Source of the DNA: Deltaproteobacteria bacterium
GTDB lineage: Bacteria; Desulfobacterota; Deferrisomatia; Deferrisomatales; JACRMM01
Reading direction: 5' to 3'
Length of the DNA stretch: 64,000 nucleotides
Assembly: GCA_016214985.1 (NCBI GenBank)
Contig: JACRMM010000044.1
Location: forward strand, 1 to 64,000
A program made the translations under genes and the position numbers. This document shows positions 30,522-40,453 of this stretch, one piece after another. The notes below the pieces were generated by a model. That model made no database searches. It worked only from the letters and a program-made list of their open reading frames with translations, and had not been told where the DNA came from. How positions within the stretch are numbered: the first letter of the stretch is position 1; each line of letters begins with the position of its first letter.

Positions 30522-30881
30522 CGCCCTCAGGAGCCACTGCCCTGTTCGCCGTCCCTGCCCGCGGCCCTCCTAAGTAGGGGTCCGTGCCGTTGCGGCGGGG
30601 GTGGATCGCCGGCTGACGTGTCCCTCGGTAATGAAGCACTTGCATCGGGTGTATAAAAGAAATATTCTCCCGCCGCGCCGCGGGTTCTGTGCGGTTGGTC
30701 GTGAAGAACATCACGAGTCGCCCCGAGACCGGGGAGGAGGTGTGAAAGGAGCAGGACCGGGTGGACCTCCCGATCGGAGGAGGAGGGAGGAGTCCCCCGG
30801 AGACGGAGCCTCAGGGTGATGGGATCTCGGTGATCGAACTGTCGATCGTGTGACCATTCCTTATTTGAATCGGGGAGCGCC

Positions 30882-32720
30882 ATGAAGTGCAGAGCCAAAG
30901 GTCTTTCGTTTGTGTTGTGTCTCGCCACACTGCTTCTGTCTCTGGTTGTAGCAGTAGGTCCAGCGGGCGCGAGCGTCGACGACAGCAAGTGTCTCGAGTG
31001 TCATGATCAGATCGATGCCGAGGCCTTCTCGAAGTCCGTTCACGGCAAGAACGCGTGCAATAGCTGTCATTTCGACGTTGTCGACCTGGAGGAGCATCAG
31101 AACTGCGGATCCAAGACGCAGCAGAAGGTCGAAACCTGCCATCGGTGTCACCCCGTCGAGGGCAAGGAGCACTTCTCGTCCGTGCACATGCTCAACGATA
31201 TCAAGTGCGCTGACTGCCACTCGGACATTCATGCTGTCAAGAAGTGGGACGGCAACAAGAAGAGCGTGGTCGACAAGTGCCTGGGGTGCCATGACGGCGA
31301 GGCCTATCTGGCGAGCATCCACGGGAAGGCCGTAGAAGCCGGCAACAACGACTCCGCCTCGTGTGCCGACTGCCATAACCTCCACAAGGTCAACGAAGTC
31401 GGAGACCCCAAGACGCACGCCTATCGGGAGTTCCACACCGAGATCTGCCACAAGTGCCACGCCAACACCGCGATGATGGCCAAGAACAAGGTGCCGACGA
31501 TCTCGGTGAAGACGTACGAGGAGAGCTACCACGGAAAGGTGGAGTCGCTCGGGTCGGCGTTGGCCGCCGGCTGCGCCGATTGCCACACGGCCCACTCCGT
31601 GCTGCCCGCCGCGGACCCCAAGTCGAGCGTCAACCCGGCGAACCTCGCGAAGACCTGCGGCACCTGCCACAAGGACTCCACCATCGGGTTCGCGCAGTTC
31701 CTCCCGCACGCCGACCACAAGGACAAGAAGGAGTACCCGGTCCTCTACTACACCTTCATCGCCATGACGAGCCTTCTGGTCGGCACGTTCAGCGTATTCT
31801 GGTTCCACACCCTGCTCTGGTGGCGGCGGGCCTACTGGGCCCAGACCGAGAAGCTGCGCTCCGGACACTTCGAGCTCTGCGAGGTTCAGGAGCCGCTTCG
31901 GCCCTACCGGCGGTTCACGGCCTTCGACCGCACGCTCCACGTCCTGATGATGCTGAGCTTCCTGGGCCTCGTGGTCACCGGGCTGCCGCTCAAGTTCGCG
32001 TCGGCGCCGTGGGCTCCTGCGGTCATGCACCTGCTCGGCGGCCCCCACCTCGCGGGCTTCATCCACCGGATCTGTGCGGGCATCACCTTCCTCTACTTCG
32101 GCCTGTGCGTCGGCTACGTGGTCTACTTCCTCCTCTTCAAGCCGACCGGTCAGGGGGTGCTCCAAAAACTGTTCGGCCCCGACTCCCTCTTCCCGAACCT
32201 GCGGGACCTGGAAGACATCAAGGGGATGATCGCGTGGTTCCTGGGCCGGGGGAAGGAGCCCCACTTCGACCGCTGGACCTACTGGGAGAAGTTCGACTTC
32301 CTCGCGGTCTTCTGGGGCATGTTCGCCATCGGCGGCTCGGGCGTGATGCTCTGGTTCCCGGAGCTCTTCGGGAGGTTCCTCCCAGGCTGGGTGTTCAACG
32401 TGGCCATCATCGTCCACAGCGACGAGGCGCTGCTGGCTTCGGGCTTCATCTTCACCGTGCACTTCTTCAACACGCACTTCCGACCGGGCAAGTTCCCCAT
32501 GGACATGGTGATCTTCACCGGCACGCTGCCCAAGCAGGAGCTCTGTGAGGAGCGCAAGGACTGGTGCGATCGACTGGAGAAGGCGGGCGTACTGGACGAG
32601 TATGTGGCGAAGCCGAGCCACCCCCTCTGGGACCTCGGCAGCCAGATCCTCGGCTTCACGGCGCTGAGCGTCGGGCTGATCTGTATCGGACTGGTGGCCT
32701 GGGGCTTCCTGGCCCACTGA
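30882..32720 (+). CDS. CbcL-like inner-membrane cytochrome: nine c-heme motifs fused to a b-type cytochrome domain
   Basis: Signal peptide; CLECH, CNSCH, CHRCH, CADCH, CLGCH, CADCH, CHKCH, CADCH, CGTCH; then several TMs with His residues. Confidence 0.85.
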   Translation: MKCRAKGLSFVLCLATLLLSLVVAVGPAGASVDDSKCLECHDQIDAEAFSKSVHGKNACNSCHFDVVDLEEHQNCGSKTQQKVETCHRCHPVEGKEHFSSVHMLNDIKCADCHSDIHAVKKWDGNKKSVVDKCLGCHDGEAYLASIHGKAVEAGNNDSASCADCHNLHKVNEVGDPKTHAYREFHTEICHKCHANTAMMAKNKVPTISVKTYEESYHGKVESLGSALAAGCADCHTAHSVLPAADPKSSVNPANLAKTCGTCHKDSTIGFAQFLPHADHKDKKEYPVLYYTFIAMTSLLVGTFSVFWFHTLLWWRRAYWAQTEKLRSGHFELCEVQEPLRPYRRFTAFDRTLHVLMMLSFLGLVVTGLPLKFASAPWAPAVMHLLGGPHLAGFIHRICAGITFLYFGLCVGYVVYFLLFKPTGQGVLQKLFGPDSLFPNLRDLEDIKGMIAWFLGRGKEPHFDRWTYWEKFDFLAVFWGMFAIGGSGVMLWFPELFGRFLPGWVFNVAIIVHSDEALLASGFIFTVHFFNTHFRPGKFPMDMVIFTGTLPKQELCEERKDWCDRLEKAGVLDEYVAKPSHPLWDLGSQILGFTALSVGLICIGLVAWGFLAH

Positions 32721-32784
32721 TCGCGGGTCTTCCCCGTCGCAGGGGGATCGGACCGCCCTCGCGAGCCGGCGACACGACGACCCG

Positions 32785-32825
32785 GGGCCCCGTGGGCAGC
32801 ATCGCTGCCCACGGGGCCCTTTCTT
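32785..32825 (+). terminator. Rho-independent terminator
   Basis: GGGCCCCGTGGGCAGC-ATC-GCTGCCCACGGGGCCC then TTTCTT; 16-bp perfect stem. Confidence 0.85.
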
Positions 32826-33322
32826 GAGCGAGCCGACTTCCCCCCTCTGCCAAACCGAAGTTGACGGGTTCCCGGCCAATCCGGAGCTCTTCTAGCCTTG
32901 GTTTGGCTCCTGGTCGGGGGTCGCTCGCAGGGCACAGCGGAAGTCGGCGCCCTGCGAGCTGATTTTCTTCTCCACCCGGCCCTTGCGCGAGAGCTTCGAC
33001 CGATTGTATCATCATCCTCCGTCTCGAAGCTCCACCGTTGGGGTCAGGGCGATGGCGGCTGGCGGGCCGCTCTCAGGGAGTGAGGCGACCAACGGGGCGC
33101 GTAGAGGACGGGAAGGCGCGAATCGAGCACAGGCATCCCTTCTGCCAGCAACCGCGGCGAATCCCACCGGAACCGTTCCGACACACAGCGAGGGGCTCGA
33201 TGGACCGCGGGCGAGGCGCCCCGCCGGGAGCCTCACCGCCGTCGCACGACACGACGTTAGATCACGGCTGAGGCTGGGGTGGGCCCCCAGAGACGGTCGT
33301 TCAAGACAACGGGAGAGATCTC

Positions 33323-35404
33323 ATGGGTATGGCCAGTCTGATCAGCAACTTCCTCCGCCAGTTCTTCGGTGAGCTGCGCCGCATCGTGGCGAGCCACAAG
33401 AGGGCCGTCGTATCGATCTGCGTGATCTCGGCCGTCGGTTTCTGCGCATTCGTGATCGTCGGCTACAAGGTGGCAGAGACACCGTGGTTCTGCGGCAGCT
33501 GCCACAACATGGCGCCCTACATTCAGTCCTGGAAGGAGTCCAAGCACCACACCGTCTCGTGCGTGGAGTGCCACTACAAACCAGGGCTGCTCAACCACTT
33601 GAAGGGCAAGTTCACCGACGGGCAACTCTCTCTCGTCTATTTCATCACGGGCAAGGGGCCCTCGAGTCCCCATGCCGAGATTTCGGACGAGTCTTGCATT
33701 GAGTGCCACAGCAAGAAAGACATCACCAGCAGCCCACTGGACTTCAAGGGTGTCTACTTCGACCACAAGCATCACCTCGGGTCGTTGCGCAACGGCATGC
33801 AGCTGCGCTGCACGACGTGCCACTCGCAGATCGTCCAGGGCGAGCACCTCACGGTGACCGAGTCGGTGTGCTTCCAATGTCACTTCTACAAGACGGCCGA
33901 GAACGATCCGCAGCGGCTGTGCAAGACGTGCCACACCGAGGTGAAGGAGGTTCTCACCGTCAACGGCATCAAGTTCAAGCACGGCGAGTACATCGCTCGC
34001 GGGCTGGATTGCGCGGCGTGCCACCGGTTCGTCATCAAGGGCGACGGCCACGTGCCGCCCGAAAAGTGCGTCCAGTGCCACAACCAGCGCGAGATCCTCG
34101 AGACCAAGTACACGCATCGGAGCCTGCACCAGAACCACGTGACCCTCCACAAGGTGGAGTGCTACGTGTGCCACGCGACCTTCGAGCACCGCATCATCAA
34201 CGAGACGGTGGGAAATCCCCAGACCTGCGACAAGTGCCACCCCGACTCGATGCACTCTCCCCAGCAGGACCTCTACCTGGGCAAGGGCGGCATCGGCGTC
34301 GAGGGGAACCCGTTCCGGATGTTCCAGAGCCACATCGACTGCAGTGGGTGCCACGCGCGCGGCGCGCACGAGAAGGGAACCGCCCTCTCGTCCGGGTTCG
34401 ACATCAAGATCATCGAGGCCGGCTGCATCGACTGCCACGGGCAGGGCTTCGACCAGATGCTGATGAACTGGAAGCGCATCCTCGCGAAGGCTCAGGCCAG
34501 CGCGGAGGCGCTGGTCCTTCGGGCTGAGAAGGCGGTGGCCGGGGCCACGGGCGAGAAGGGGCGAAAGGCGCAGGCGCTGGTGGGCGAGGCCCGGTACAAC
34601 TACGCCTTCGTGGTGATGGCGAAGGGGATCCACAACATCGAGTACGCGCTTCGCCTGCTCAACGTCGCGGAGAAGAAGTCGGTGGACGCCATGGCCTTGG
34701 CGACCGGACAGAAGCTGCAACCCGTGCCGGATCTCAAGGTTGGGTGCGCCGAGATGTGTCACGCCAATGTCAACCAGATCAAGGTGAAGCTGGTCGACGC
34801 TGTCTTCCCGCACTCGGTGCACGTGGCTGACCAGGGGCTGGACTGCCTGGAGTGCCACACGCCCCGGTGGAACCACGGCAAGACCGTGATGAAGAACTGC
34901 AACCAGTGTCACCACGGGGAGAAGCAGCCTGCCTGCGTGAACTGCCACAAGTCGGAGACCGACCTGTACACCGGTGTGGGCGGTCTCGGCGTGCCCGATA
35001 CGCCGAGCTTCAAGATCGAGGCCGAGGTGGGGTGCAAGGACTGCCACGCCGAGGTGTTGAAAGGCGACACGTCGGACCTGGCCAAGGTCAAGGCCCGTTG
35101 TGTCGAGTGCCACGACGACAAGATGGCCGCCAAGGCCGACGAGTGGAAGGCACAAGCAGGCGTCCTGCTCAAGGGGATGGCGGAGAAGATCGCAAAGGCC
35201 CGCGACCTCGTCGAGAAGGCGGACCGGCGCGGGATCAACGTCGACCTGCTCGACAAGAAGGTCGTCACGGCCGAGAAGAACGTAACCCTCGTGCGCCAGG
35301 GCAACCCGATCCACAACCTCAAGTACGCGGGCCTCTTGATCAAGCAGGCGAACCTGCTCTTGGACGAGGTGATCGAACGCCTCAACAACAAGCTGTATGG
35401 CTGA
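33323..35404 (+). CDS. NapC/NirT-anchored multiheme cytochrome (17 CXXCH plus one CX3CH)
   Basis: N-terminal TM followed by WFCGSCHNMAPYIQSWKESKHHTVSCVECH; heme motifs counted by eye along 693 aa. Confidence 0.88.
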   Translation: MGMASLISNFLRQFFGELRRIVASHKRAVVSICVISAVGFCAFVIVGYKVAETPWFCGSCHNMAPYIQSWKESKHHTVSCVECHYKPGLLNHLKGKFTDGQLSLVYFITGKGPSSPHAEISDESCIECHSKKDITSSPLDFKGVYFDHKHHLGSLRNGMQLRCTTCHSQIVQGEHLTVTESVCFQCHFYKTAENDPQRLCKTCHTEVKEVLTVNGIKFKHGEYIARGLDCAACHRFVIKGDGHVPPEKCVQCHNQREILETKYTHRSLHQNHVTLHKVECYVCHATFEHRIINETVGNPQTCDKCHPDSMHSPQQDLYLGKGGIGVEGNPFRMFQSHIDCSGCHARGAHEKGTALSSGFDIKIIEAGCIDCHGQGFDQMLMNWKRILAKAQASAEALVLRAEKAVAGATGEKGRKAQALVGEARYNYAFVVMAKGIHNIEYALRLLNVAEKKSVDAMALATGQKLQPVPDLKVGCAEMCHANVNQIKVKLVDAVFPHSVHVADQGLDCLECHTPRWNHGKTVMKNCNQCHHGEKQPACVNCHKSETDLYTGVGGLGVPDTPSFKIEAEVGCKDCHAEVLKGDTSDLAKVKARCVECHDDKMAAKADEWKAQAGVLLKGMAEKIAKARDLVEKADRRGINVDLLDKKVVTAEKNVTLVRQGNPIHNLKYAGLLIKQANLLLDEVIERLNNKLYG

Positions 35405-35434
35405 CGCCCGAGGTGGCGCAGCGGAGTCTCAGAT

Positions 35435-35468
35435 GCGCGGGCCGCCTTCGGGCGGCCCGCGCGTTTCC
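35435..35468 (+). terminator. Rho-independent-type terminator
   Basis: GCGCGGGCCGCC-TTCG-GGCGGCCCGCGC then GTTTCCC. Confidence 0.75.
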
Positions 35469-35497
35469 CTCCCCGGGGCGCCGCCGGGTCGCTCGGC

Positions 35498-35526
35498 TTG
35501 ATCGGCGTGTCGGGCTTGGGTACACT
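35498..35526 (+). promoter_or_regulatory. Putative sigma70 promoter for def-fmt
   Basis: TTGATC-N17-TACACT between a terminator and def. Confidence 0.5.
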
Positions 35527-35587
35527 CCGACCGTCCATACTGTGAGGCCTTCCGGGGGCGCGGGCCCTCGGCGGTACAGGGAAGCGC

Positions 35588-36097
35588 ATGGCCGTTCTCG
35601 AGATCCTGCAGTTCCCCGACCTCACCTTGCGGCGGCGCGCGGCGACGATCCCCCAGATCGACGAGGCGATTCACCGCCTGGCCCAGGACATGGCGGAGAC
35701 CATGTACGTGGCCCCGGGAATCGGCCTGGCCGCCCCGCAGGTCGGGGTGCCCCAGCGGCTGATCGTGGTGGATCTCTCCGCGGGCGAGCGGCCCGGGGAG
35801 CTCATCACCCTCATCAACCCCGAGATCGTGTGCAAGGAGGGAGAGTTGCGCATGGAAGAGGGGTGCCTGTCGGTGCCGGACCTCCGGGAAACGGTCGCCC
35901 GCTGCCGCCGGGTCGTGGTGAAGGGCATGGACCTCGAGGGCCGGGCGGTCGAGTTGGAGGGGGAGGATCTCCTGGCCGTGGCGCTCCAGCACGAGATCGA
36001 TCACCTCGACGGCATTCTCTTCCTCGACCACCTGAGCCAGCTCAAGCGAAGCCGCTACGCTGCGAAGGTCCGGAAAGCCGGCTCTGCTGGTTCCTGA
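35588..36097 (+). CDS. def: Peptide deformylase
   Basis: GIGLAAPQVG, EEGCLSVPDLRE, LQHEIDHLDGILFLD. Confidence 0.97.
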   Translation: MAVLEILQFPDLTLRRRAATIPQIDEAIHRLAQDMAETMYVAPGIGLAAPQVGVPQRLIVVDLSAGERPGELITLINPEIVCKEGELRMEEGCLSVPDLRETVARCRRVVVKGMDLEGRAVELEGEDLLAVALQHEIDHLDGILFLDHLSQLKRSRYAAKVRKAGSAGS

Positions 36098-36102
36098 CGC
36101 GC

Positions 36103-37065
36103 ATGGGTGAGGTGCGTGACCCCGTGGGACCGCTCGTCTTCCTGGGGACGTCCGAGTTCGCCGTTCCGTCTCTGGAGGCGCTGGTCGCCTCGGGGGAGAC
36201 CGTTTCGTGCGCCGTGACCCAGCCGGATCGTCCCCGCGGGCGGGGACGCCGGCTCGAGCGCTCCCCGGTTGCCGCGGCGGCCGAGGCGCTGGGGGTTGCC
36301 GTCTGCAAACCCGAGCGCGTCAATTTTCCTTCCGTGGTCGCCGACCTCTCCGGCTTCGGGCCGGAGTTCCTCGTCGTCGTGGCGTATGGTCAGCTCCTCA
36401 AGGCGCCCCTGCTCGCCGTCCCGAGGGGCGGGACGGTCAACCTCCACGCGAGTCTCCTGCCCCGCCACCGTGGGCCGTCGCCCGTGGCGGCGACGATCTG
36501 GGAGGGCGACTCCCACGCTGGCAACACGACCATGCTGGTCGACGAGGGCCTCGATACGGGCCCGATCCTGCGCCAGGAGGCCTTTCCCCTGGACCCACGC
36601 GCGACGCGCGGGGACCTCGAGGGGCGCCTGGCGAGAGAAGGGGCGGACTTGCTCGTGCAGACGCTCGGGGCGTTGCGAGAGGGCCGGGTGGTGCCCCGAC
36701 GCCAGGACGACGCGCTCGCCACCTGGAGCCGAAAGCTCGGCCGCGAGATGCGGCCGGTGGACTGGGGCCGGTCCGCGGATGAGGTCCGGCGGCAGATCCA
36801 CGCCCTCTCTCCGGTGCCGGGGGCGCTCACGAGCCTCGGCGGGCGCCGGCTCAAGGTCCTCCGGGTCGCCCCGGTCGAGGGCTCGGGGGAGCCAGGCCGG
36901 GTCGTGCGCACCGAGCGAGAGGGTCCGATCGTCGCCTGTGGACGGGGCGCCGTCGCCCTCGTGGAAGTGCAGCCGGAGGGCAGGCGCGCCATGGGAGGCG
37001 GGGACTTCGTGCGCGGAGGCGGCGCCCGAGTCGGTGACCTCCTGGAGGCACCGGCGGATGACTGA
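36103..37065 (+). CDS. fmt: Methionyl-tRNA formyltransferase
   Basis: VFLGTSEFAVPSLEAL, VTQPDRPRGRG, NLHASLLPRHRGPSPV, TTMLVDEGLDTGPIL. Confidence 0.96.
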   Translation: MGEVRDPVGPLVFLGTSEFAVPSLEALVASGETVSCAVTQPDRPRGRGRRLERSPVAAAAEALGVAVCKPERVNFPSVVADLSGFGPEFLVVVAYGQLLKAPLLAVPRGGTVNLHASLLPRHRGPSPVAATIWEGDSHAGNTTMLVDEGLDTGPILRQEAFPLDPRATRGDLEGRLAREGADLLVQTLGALREGRVVPRRQDDALATWSRKLGREMRPVDWGRSADEVRRQIHALSPVPGALTSLGGRRLKVLRVAPVEGSGEPGRVVRTEREGPIVACGRGAVALVEVQPEGRRAMGGGDFVRGGGARVGDLLEAPADD

Positions 37066-37861
37066 AGCCCCCACCGGCAAACGGCTCTTCCTGGGGCTGC
37101 TGGTCTTGACGGGCTCCCTTCTCGGGGGAGGAGGGCTGGTCCTGTGGATCCTGTCGCGCGGGTCCGAAGGCATTCATACCTGGTTTCCCGCGGTCGTAGC
37201 GGCGCTCCTCACCGGCTTGTCCGGTGCTGTGCTGGCCGGCATCGCCATCCTCGTCTTCGCGATCCTCTTCGAGCGCGACCTTCCGGGGACCCGCCGCCTT
37301 CGCGGTGTACTGATCCGGGGCCTCCTTCCCCCCATGGTGGCGGTGGCCCGCCTGCTTGGCATCCCGAAGGATCGGGTCGAGCGGTCCTTCGTGGCCGTCA
37401 ACAATCAGCTGGTCCTGCGCTCCGGCGCCGTAGCGCCGGCGTCAAGGGTGCTGATCCTGCTTCCCCACTGCCTCCAGGTCGACACGTGCGACGTTCGGAT
37501 CACGGGTGACATCGAGAACTGCCGCGGGTGTGGGCGGTGTCCCATCGCGGGGTTGTTGGAGCTGGGGCGGCGCTACGGTGTCCACCTGAGCGTTGCGACG
37601 GGCGGCACGCTGGCCCGGCGGATCATCGTGGAGCAGCGGCCCCGGCTCATCGTGGCCGTGGCGTGCGAGCGCGACCTGACCAGCGGGATCCAAGACGCCC
37701 ATCCGCTGCCCGTGTTCGGTGTGCTCAACGAGCGCCCCCACGGGCCGTGCCGCAACACCATCGTCGATCTGGAGCGTGTCGCGGAGGCCCTGGAACTGCT
37801 GGTCACGCGGGGCAAGAGGCTTCCCGAGGAGCGGGGAGCGGCGGCGGGAGAAAGGTTTTGA
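37058..37861 (+). CDS. DUF116 domain-containing membrane protein
   Basis: LILLPHCLQVDTCDVRITGDIENCRGCGRCPIAGLLEL...VAVACERDLTSGIQD. Confidence 0.88.
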   Translation: MTEAPTGKRLFLGLLVLTGSLLGGGGLVLWILSRGSEGIHTWFPAVVAALLTGLSGAVLAGIAILVFAILFERDLPGTRRLRGVLIRGLLPPMVAVARLLGIPKDRVERSFVAVNNQLVLRSGAVAPASRVLILLPHCLQVDTCDVRITGDIENCRGCGRCPIAGLLELGRRYGVHLSVATGGTLARRIIVEQRPRLIVAVACERDLTSGIQDAHPLPVFGVLNERPHGPCRNTIVDLERVAEALELLVTRGKRLPEERGAAAGERF

Positions 37862-37887
37862 CACGGCCGCGAGCGCTCGGATAGAGT
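37858..37887 (+). promoter_or_regulatory. Putative sigma70 promoter for the polyprenyl synthetase gene
   Basis: TTGACA-N18-TAGAGT; the -35 overlaps the DUF116 stop codon. Confidence 0.4.
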
Positions 37888-37928
37888 CCGCCGGCCGGGG
37901 CCCTGGGAGGCCCCCATCGGGAGAACCC

Positions 37929-38903
37929 ATGGACATGACTTCGGTGTTTCAGTTGATCGAGGAGGATCTCAAGAAGGTCGAGGCGCAGTTCGAGGAGAAC
38001 CTGCGCTCGGAGGTGCCGCTCATCCCCACGATCGGCCGGTACATCCTGGCGAGCGGCGGGAAGCGGATCCGGCCTCTGCTGCTCCTCCTGTCGGCGCGAT
38101 TGTGCGGGTACCGAGGAGACCGCTCGATTCCCCTGGCGTCGATCGTCGAGTTCGTCCATACCGCGACGCTGCTTCACGACGACGTGGTGGACAACGCCAA
38201 CCTGCGGCGGGGGCAGAAGTCGGCCAACATCGTGTGGGGCAACGAGGCGAGCGTGCTCGTCGGGGACTTCCTCTTCACGAAGTCCTTCTCGCTGATGGTG
38301 GCCGACGGAGACCTGGCGGTCCTGAAGGCCCTGAGCGACGCGACGACCCGCATGGCCGAGGGGGAGGTGCTCCAGTTGCTGAAGACCTGTGACCTCGGGA
38401 TCTCCGAGGACCAGTACCTGGAGGTGGTGGTCAACAAGACCGCGGTGTTGATCGCGGCGGCGTGCCAGATCGGTGCAATCCTCGGGGGGGCGGCGCCGGT
38501 GCAGGTCCAGGCGCTGCGGGACTTCGGGATGGACGTCGGGATCGCCTTCCAGCTGATGGACGACTGCCTCGACTACGTGGCGGACCGGGAGGAGTTCGGC
38601 AAGGCCGTGGGTGCGGACCTCTCCGAGGGCAAGATCACTCTCCCGTTGATCCATACGATGAGGGAGTGCTCCGACGCGGAGCGCGCCCGTGTTGCGGCGA
38701 TCGTGGCCAACGAGGGGCTCGAAGCCGTGGACCTGGAGTGGGTGCTGGCGCTCATCGCTCGGTACCAGGGCATCGAGTTCACTCGCGAGTGCGCGCGGCG
38801 CCGGATCGAGGCGGCCAAGGAGCGGCTCGGCGCTCTGCCGGTGGGCCTGGAGCGCGAGGCCTTGGAGACCGTGGCCGACTACGTCGTCACGCGCGGGCGG
38901 TAG
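37929..38903 (+). CDS. Polyprenyl synthetase (octaprenyl diphosphate synthase-like)
   Basis: GGKRIRPLLLLLSA, LLHDDVVDNANLRRG, GIAFQLMDDCLDY. Confidence 0.94.
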   Translation: MDMTSVFQLIEEDLKKVEAQFEENLRSEVPLIPTIGRYILASGGKRIRPLLLLLSARLCGYRGDRSIPLASIVEFVHTATLLHDDVVDNANLRRGQKSANIVWGNEASVLVGDFLFTKSFSLMVADGDLAVLKALSDATTRMAEGEVLQLLKTCDLGISEDQYLEVVVNKTAVLIAAACQIGAILGGAAPVQVQALRDFGMDVGIAFQLMDDCLDYVADREEFGKAVGADLSEGKITLPLIHTMRECSDAERARVAAIVANEGLEAVDLEWVLALIARYQGIEFTRECARRRIEAAKERLGALPVGLEREALETVADYVVTRGR

Positions 38904-38940
38904 CTCGGCCCCGCAAGAAGGCCGTGAGGTCCCGACCCCC

Positions 38941-39154
38941 CTAGTACTACAACGAGGGATGCGGAATCGCTGGGGAGGGCCGGGCGGGGGCGTTCTCTCC
39001 GGCGGGCAGGATCCCTGAGTCCTGGAGTCCGAGGTCAGCTTTTCTGAGAGGATTCAGCCTTCGGATTCTCTTGACGGGGTCGTGCCGAAACCGCCTACCC
39101 GCGCTCCGAAAACGCCCCCGCCCGGCCCGGGGGCAAGTCTCGTTGTCGTACTAG
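38941..39154. repeat. Nested inverted-repeat element, MITE-like or large terminator structure
   Basis: Outer ends CTAGTACTACAACGAG / CTCGTTGTCGTACTAG (15/16); inner arms GGGCCGGGCGGGGGCGTT (38977-38994) / reverse complement (39111-39128), 18/18. Confidence 0.7.
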
Positions 39155-40305
39155 AACCCCAAGTCTCCCTGACCCGGGATGGGCTTGCGGGGCTTCGGTT
39201 GCCCGCCCGGCCGTGCTGTCTCGTCCCCCGCTGCCTGCGCCTCGGCTCGTAGGAAGTGCGCGGCGATGTCGTCCTCGTCGGGCGCGACCGGGCCCCCCGC
39301 GCCGAACTCGGGGGCCCCGAGGCTCGGCAGGAAGAGCTGGCGACCCAGCCCCTTCCAATAGGTGGTCCAGCGATTCCCCCCGGGGCGGTCCTTCTCCATC
39401 CACTCCCACGCGCCGCAGAGCTTCGCGTCCACGTTGTCCAGATAGTGGAGGAGAAGCGCCTCGAGCGTCTGGGGCACGGTGGGCGCGCCCCACTCCTTCT
39501 CCCCGTGATGGGACAAGATCAGGTGCTCGAGTTGCAGGAGCAACGGCTCCGGAAATCCTGGCACCTGAGCTGCCTTCTCCCGCAACAGCCGGGCCCCGAG
39601 CACGATATGACCCACCAGTCGGCCGGCGTCGGTGTAGTCGAAGCCCGCCCTGCAGCTGAGCTCCTGGACCTTCCCGGCGTCGTGGAGGAAGGCGCCGGCG
39701 AGCAGTGCGTCGGCATCGATCCGGTCCGCGTACAGCGGGGCCACGGCCCGCGCGAGGCGCACGACCCCCAGGGTGTGCTCGAGCAAGCCGCCGATGTACG
39801 CGTGGTGAAACCCCGTAGCGGCAGGTGCGCGCCGGAATGCCTCGCAGAACGCCGGATCGACGAAGAAGGCGTCGAGGAGGAGGCGGACGAAGGGGTTGGC
39901 GGGCGCCAAGAGGATCTCCCGAAGCTCCGCCCACATCTCGTCCCTGGGCCGCCTCGACGCCGGCAGGAAGTCGCCCGCCTCGAGGCCGGCCAGGTCGTCG
40001 TCGGTGAGCCGATGCAGGGACTCCACCACGATCTGCGGCGTGCCCTGGAACACCTTGAGCGCGCCCCGCACCTCGACGATGTCGCCGTCGGAGAACCGCT
40101 GGTCCAGCTCTGCGGCCCCCTCCCACACGAACGCCTCGATGGAGTCGCTGCTGTCGCCGAGAGTGATGCGCAGATAGGGCCGGCCCGTGGACGCGGTGGT
40201 GAGGTTCTTGCGGAGGACCAGGAACAGGTCCGTGAATCGGCGACCCTCTCGGCTTTCCCGCTTGATGGTTCGGATGGAGAGGTTCTTGCGCGCTCTCATC
40301 GACAT
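39151..40305 (-). CDS. HD-domain OB-fold nuclease-like protein (YhaM-like)
   Basis: Nucleic-acid-binding N-terminus; HHAYIGGLLEHTLGVVRLAR, AGAFLHDAGKV, LEHLILSHHGEKEWGAP. Confidence 0.85.
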   Translation of the reverse strand: MSMRARKNLSIRTIKRESREGRRFTDLFLVLRKNLTTASTGRPYLRITLGDSSDSIEAFVWEGAAELDQRFSDGDIVEVRGALKVFQGTPQIVVESLHRLTDDDLAGLEAGDFLPASRRPRDEMWAELREILLAPANPFVRLLLDAFFVDPAFCEAFRRAPAATGFHHAYIGGLLEHTLGVVRLARAVAPLYADRIDADALLAGAFLHDAGKVQELSCRAGFDYTDAGRLVGHIVLGARLLREKAAQVPGFPEPLLLQLEHLILSHHGEKEWGAPTVPQTLEALLLHYLDNVDAKLCGAWEWMEKDRPGGNRWTTYWKGLGRQLFLPSLGAPEFGAGGPVAPDEDDIAAHFLRAEAQAAGDETARPGGQPKPRKPIPGQGDLGF

Positions 40306-40453
40306 CGATCTCTCCCATCGGGACGGGCGCCGCGGACGCGCAGCAAGGCTGTTGGCTGGTGGAGTGGGTGGGGCGCAGTGAGGCGAGCCTGCATACGAAC
40401 GAAAACGAGGAGGGCCGAAGCCCTCCTCGCCGGGTGCTAGGGCCTGGAAAGCC

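Noticed and set aside
30530-30881. c-di-GMP (GEMM) riboswitch upstream of the CbcL-like gene
   Set aside because: Looked for GEMM-I conserved blocks because such riboswitches often precede cytochrome genes; none found by eye.
30861-32879. 672-aa antisense ORF opposite the CbcL-like gene
   Set aside because: Same artefact; the + strand encodes a clear nine-heme b/c cytochrome.
33257-35314. 685-aa antisense ORF opposite the 18-heme cytochrome
   Set aside because: No domain; mirror of TGC/CAC-rich heme coding sequence.
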